From Steinernema hermaphroditum (taxonomy: Eukaryota; Nematoda; Chromadorea; Rhabditida; Steinernematidae): a stretch of 64,000 bases of DNA. The first letter of the stretch is position 1, and every line of letters begins with the position of its first letter. The translations under genes were made by a program, and so were the position numbers. The DNA lies in the NCBI GenBank assembly GCA_030435675.1, contig CM059625.1:17546001-17610000 (forward strand), given 5' to 3'. This document shows positions 61,605 through 64,000 of the stretch, piece by piece. The notes beneath the pieces are model-generated. The model did no database searches. It saw only the letters and a program-made list of their open reading frames with translations, and was not told the origin of the DNA.

Positions 61605-61610
61605 AATAAA
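61605..61610 (+). terminator. Poly(A) signal of the TGY p38 gene
   Basis: AATAAA in the context CGTAATAAAAGT, about 200 nt past the stop codon. Confidence 0.65.
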
Positions 61611-61739
61611 AGTACCGTTCTACACCAAATGTAACCAGAGCTCCAATCGTCTGATATATGGATCGCGAATGCTGCAGACAAAGTATGTTTATTTACTCGC
61701 ATACGTTCCTCTACGATTCACAAAATCTAAAAACACAGG

Positions 61740-62170
61740 TCGAATTTGCAGCACAAATTTACCATCTGCCTTCTCAAACAAACCGAATGAACCACCTGCC
61801 CTTCCGCCAAACGAATTTCGCCGTTGTTATCTAACAAAACGTGTCGGAAAGCGTGTACACTTTCGGTTTTCTGCTATATCCGACCTTCTGCTACTTATAC
61901 TTCATTCGAACTGTCATTACTTTGCGTGCATTTTTCTGTATTTTCATGCCTCCAACATTCTCTCGTAACCATCATCCACCAAAAGCATCAGTTCAAGGGA
62001 GTTGACCCATATTGTGTAGCAGCACTACAACAGCACTTCAATAATATTGTTATATTGAAAAATAACATTTATCGGACAATTTAAAAATCCTAAATATCGT
62101 ATTCGTGCGGCAGACTATGGATAGCGCCATTTGCCTTCTTAAACGAACCGAATGATCCACTTGTCTTTGT
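61740..62170. repeat. Short degenerate direct repeat
   Basis: A block of about 42 nt around 61,759-61,805 (CTGCCTTCTCAAACAAACCG) recurs at about 62,129-62,175 (TTGCCTTCTTAAACGAACCG) with scattered substitutions. No transposon ends are seen. It may be a duplicated exon fragment or a local duplication. Confidence 0.5.
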
Positions 62171-62301
62171 GCAAGGCGAAGGTACGCATGATAAGTAATC
62201 CATCTTACAAGTGGCTTAATATGACTATTTCAAAAAAAGATGTTTGTCTACAAAATGTTATTGCCCGAACGAAGGACCAGAGAAATGTAAAAGAACTTAC
62301 C

Positions 62302-62502
62302 CAGCCATGGGTGTGTCAGAATGACACGAGGTAGTGGTCTTCGCTTTTTTCCCTCCATTACTACTTTTGTTAATTAGCAGATCTAGGACGCATCGCACTG
62401 CATCTTCTATCACTCTGTCAAATGGAATATCCGCACGCCTTCTGTTAGTTTTGAAAACAGCGGCTATTCTGGAAGCACTACGTAACATTTTTCCAAAACA
62501 TC
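62302..62502 (-). CDS. Possible first exon of a minus-strand gene
   Basis: An ATG at about 62,502 follows an acceptor-like TTTTCCCATAG by 14 nt. It opens a basic-then-amphipathic stretch (MLRSASRIAAVFKTNRRRAD, then FDRVIEDAVRCVLDLLINK) that ends at a good donor (GCTGG/GTAAGT at 62302). Downstream exons could not be fixed; candidates lie near 62,260 and 62,200. No family recognised. Confidence 0.35.
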
Positions 62503-62548
62503 TATGGGAAAATTTATGATGAACCGGTCGATTGGACCACGCTAACAT

Positions 62549-64000
62549 ATTTCCCTACGGCTTGCATCGCTGATTCAACACATTTGTGATGTGTTCTGAA
62601 CTGTTCACTACTTCGGTACTGTGCCATAGTTCGAAGTGTTTACAGAAGATTTATTGACAGAAGAATTTGAGCTTGCAGAATTGTGCCAATAGAAAGAGCG
62701 GTTCTTCATGGTGGAGTGTGTGTTTTTCTAGCGTTTACCGCTATTTAGGTTCCATTCTTGTAACGCACAGGATAACAAAAACACGTAGACAGTAGGAATT
62801 ATGTTCATTGAATTCTAGGTACTGCGGTTCCACGTTATTCTAACGCATGCTCGTTGCATATCACTTTCATCTCGAAATGCATTTTCCTGTGTTTCGCTAA
62901 TACTTCCTGAAGCCTATGCTCGTAACTTGATTTTACCATTGCATTCTTGTAGTCGTTACCTCCAGCATTGTGTGAACCGGATCTACATGTGTTGCATTCT
63001 TATTTGCGCGCATAGAAAAGGTGTTCGTAGTTGATTGCAGCCTCATCTCAGATTTTGAATGGTTTCATCAGCGAGCAAAACACTCTTGTTATTTTTGTTT
63101 TTCCCTTGGATAATGGAACATTTGTGATTATTGGTTCTTCAAGGTGCGTGTGTTCCAAATGGTCGTCTGCTCCGTCGATGGATAGCGGCAGAGGTTGTAG
63201 AGACGGCAGCTGGCAGGCACCGGAGGAAAGACGAGATGTTTTGCCTTCCTTCTACAATTATTTATACGCGCGCCTTACTCCTCATTTAATCACGCGTCGT
63301 CATCGCCATCGCTCCGACTTTGTCGTCGTCACCACCTCACCGAGTGGCCTCCATGGAGAGCGACCACTGATCAGACGGCGGCCAGCCGATGGCGGCAACT
63401 ATTGTTCCATGGCGTCGTCGATGTCCCTCCGCTACTCGTGGCGGGTCGTTACCATGCCACATGCTTCTTTGTGTGCAATTTTTTTAGGTGCACGGCGCCA
63501 GCGCTGACCACGCCGCGTGTGGCTTCGTCTGCTTTGTGCGGCGAACGGTGACTCCGTCCACTCCGGTGATGACGATGCGCGTCGCCAGTCCGCTGCATTT
63601 GCGAAACCGCTGGAGAACAGACGGATGGAAGGAGGGATGGATGGACCAGGATGGACGGACCGACGAGTTCTGTGTCATCATTTTCGCCGGCTCGCGGGTT
63701 TTTCCATCACGCAACCAATTTTGGACACCCGATTTTACTACTCTGTCCCTTTTTACTCGTTTACTTTCGACGGCTTCGGTCAACATCGAATGTGCGAGCG
63801 CAAAAAAATGGTCGAGGCCATAGTGAACGCGCTTTGTTTTTATTTCGCAACTGAGAAAACGGCTGACTAGTGGCGTGGATGGCGAATGTCTTTAACGACG
63901 GGCAGGCGACCTTAGTCAAATACAACCACGAAATGTCTGACTCTTTCGCGTCCTTCTTTCAGTACCGTATTGGTAGAAAAAGAGCAATACACTCTAACAC
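62549..64000. other. Right-edge region, no supported gene
   Basis: 62,549-63,100 is AT-rich. From 63,150 the sequence becomes GC-rich with long overlapping frames on both strands (up to 158 codons) but no domain. It may be a promoter or 5' end of a gene beyond the window. Confidence 0.4.

Overview
The window is nuclear DNA from a nematode. Genes are interrupted by mostly 40-60 nt GT-AG introns. Many start codons sit within about 30 nt of a 3' splice-acceptor-like site (consistent with spliced-leader trans-splicing). A nematode Clc-like claudin relative is present, and two p38 MAP kinase genes lie head-to-tail about 180 bp apart. Species cannot be told from the sequence. I rebuilt genes by joining exons by eye. 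For every complete model, the exon lengths sum to a multiple of three and the joins restore family motifs; this is the main support for the models.

Layout: 1-2.3 kb, 5' part of a flavin-containing monooxygenase (minus), running off the left edge. 2.3-10.4 kb, gene-poor, with a foldback MITE at 4.1-4.5 kb and GC-rich islands at 7.0-9.3 kb. 10.45-12.9 kb, secreted FN3-like, probably GPI-anchored orphan (plus). 15.66-27.2 kb, 13-exon cGMP-dependent protein kinase (minus) with a 1.44-kb Tc1-like palindrome in one intron. 30.0-31.0 kb, coiled-coil orphan (plus), convergent with a tiny ATP6AP2-tail-like membrane protein (31.27-31.59 kb, minus). 32.5-33.7 kb, Clc-like protein (minus). 34-38.5 kb, gene-poor with two weak exon candidates. 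38.5-41.7 kb, globin with a long N-terminal extension (plus), tail-to-tail with a fatty acid amide hydrolase (41.9-44.2 kb, minus). 45.5-47.4 kb, KEN-box-bearing basic orphan (minus). 49.6-51.7 kb, SPRY/SOCS-box protein (plus). 52.3-53.65 kb, synaptophysin (minus). 54.5-54.8 kb, 76-aa orphan (minus). 55.9-57.3 kb, two-pass membrane protein (plus). 57.8-61.4 kb, an atypical then a canonical p38 MAPK (plus). 61.4-64 kb, one weak minus-strand exon, a short degenerate repeat and a GC-rich edge.

Functionally the window is a mix: signalling kinases (PKG, p38 pair), synaptic-vesicle and epithelial four-pass proteins, lipid-amide and xenobiotic enzymes, a globin and several nematode-type orphans. The only clear functional cluster is the p38 pair, perhaps in an operon with the upstream two-pass protein. 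The most unusual points are the degenerate second cGMP site of the PKG, the SEY activation loop of the first p38, the ATP6AP2-like gene lacking the ectodomain, the large Tc1-type palindrome, and an FMO whose FATGY exon is missing.
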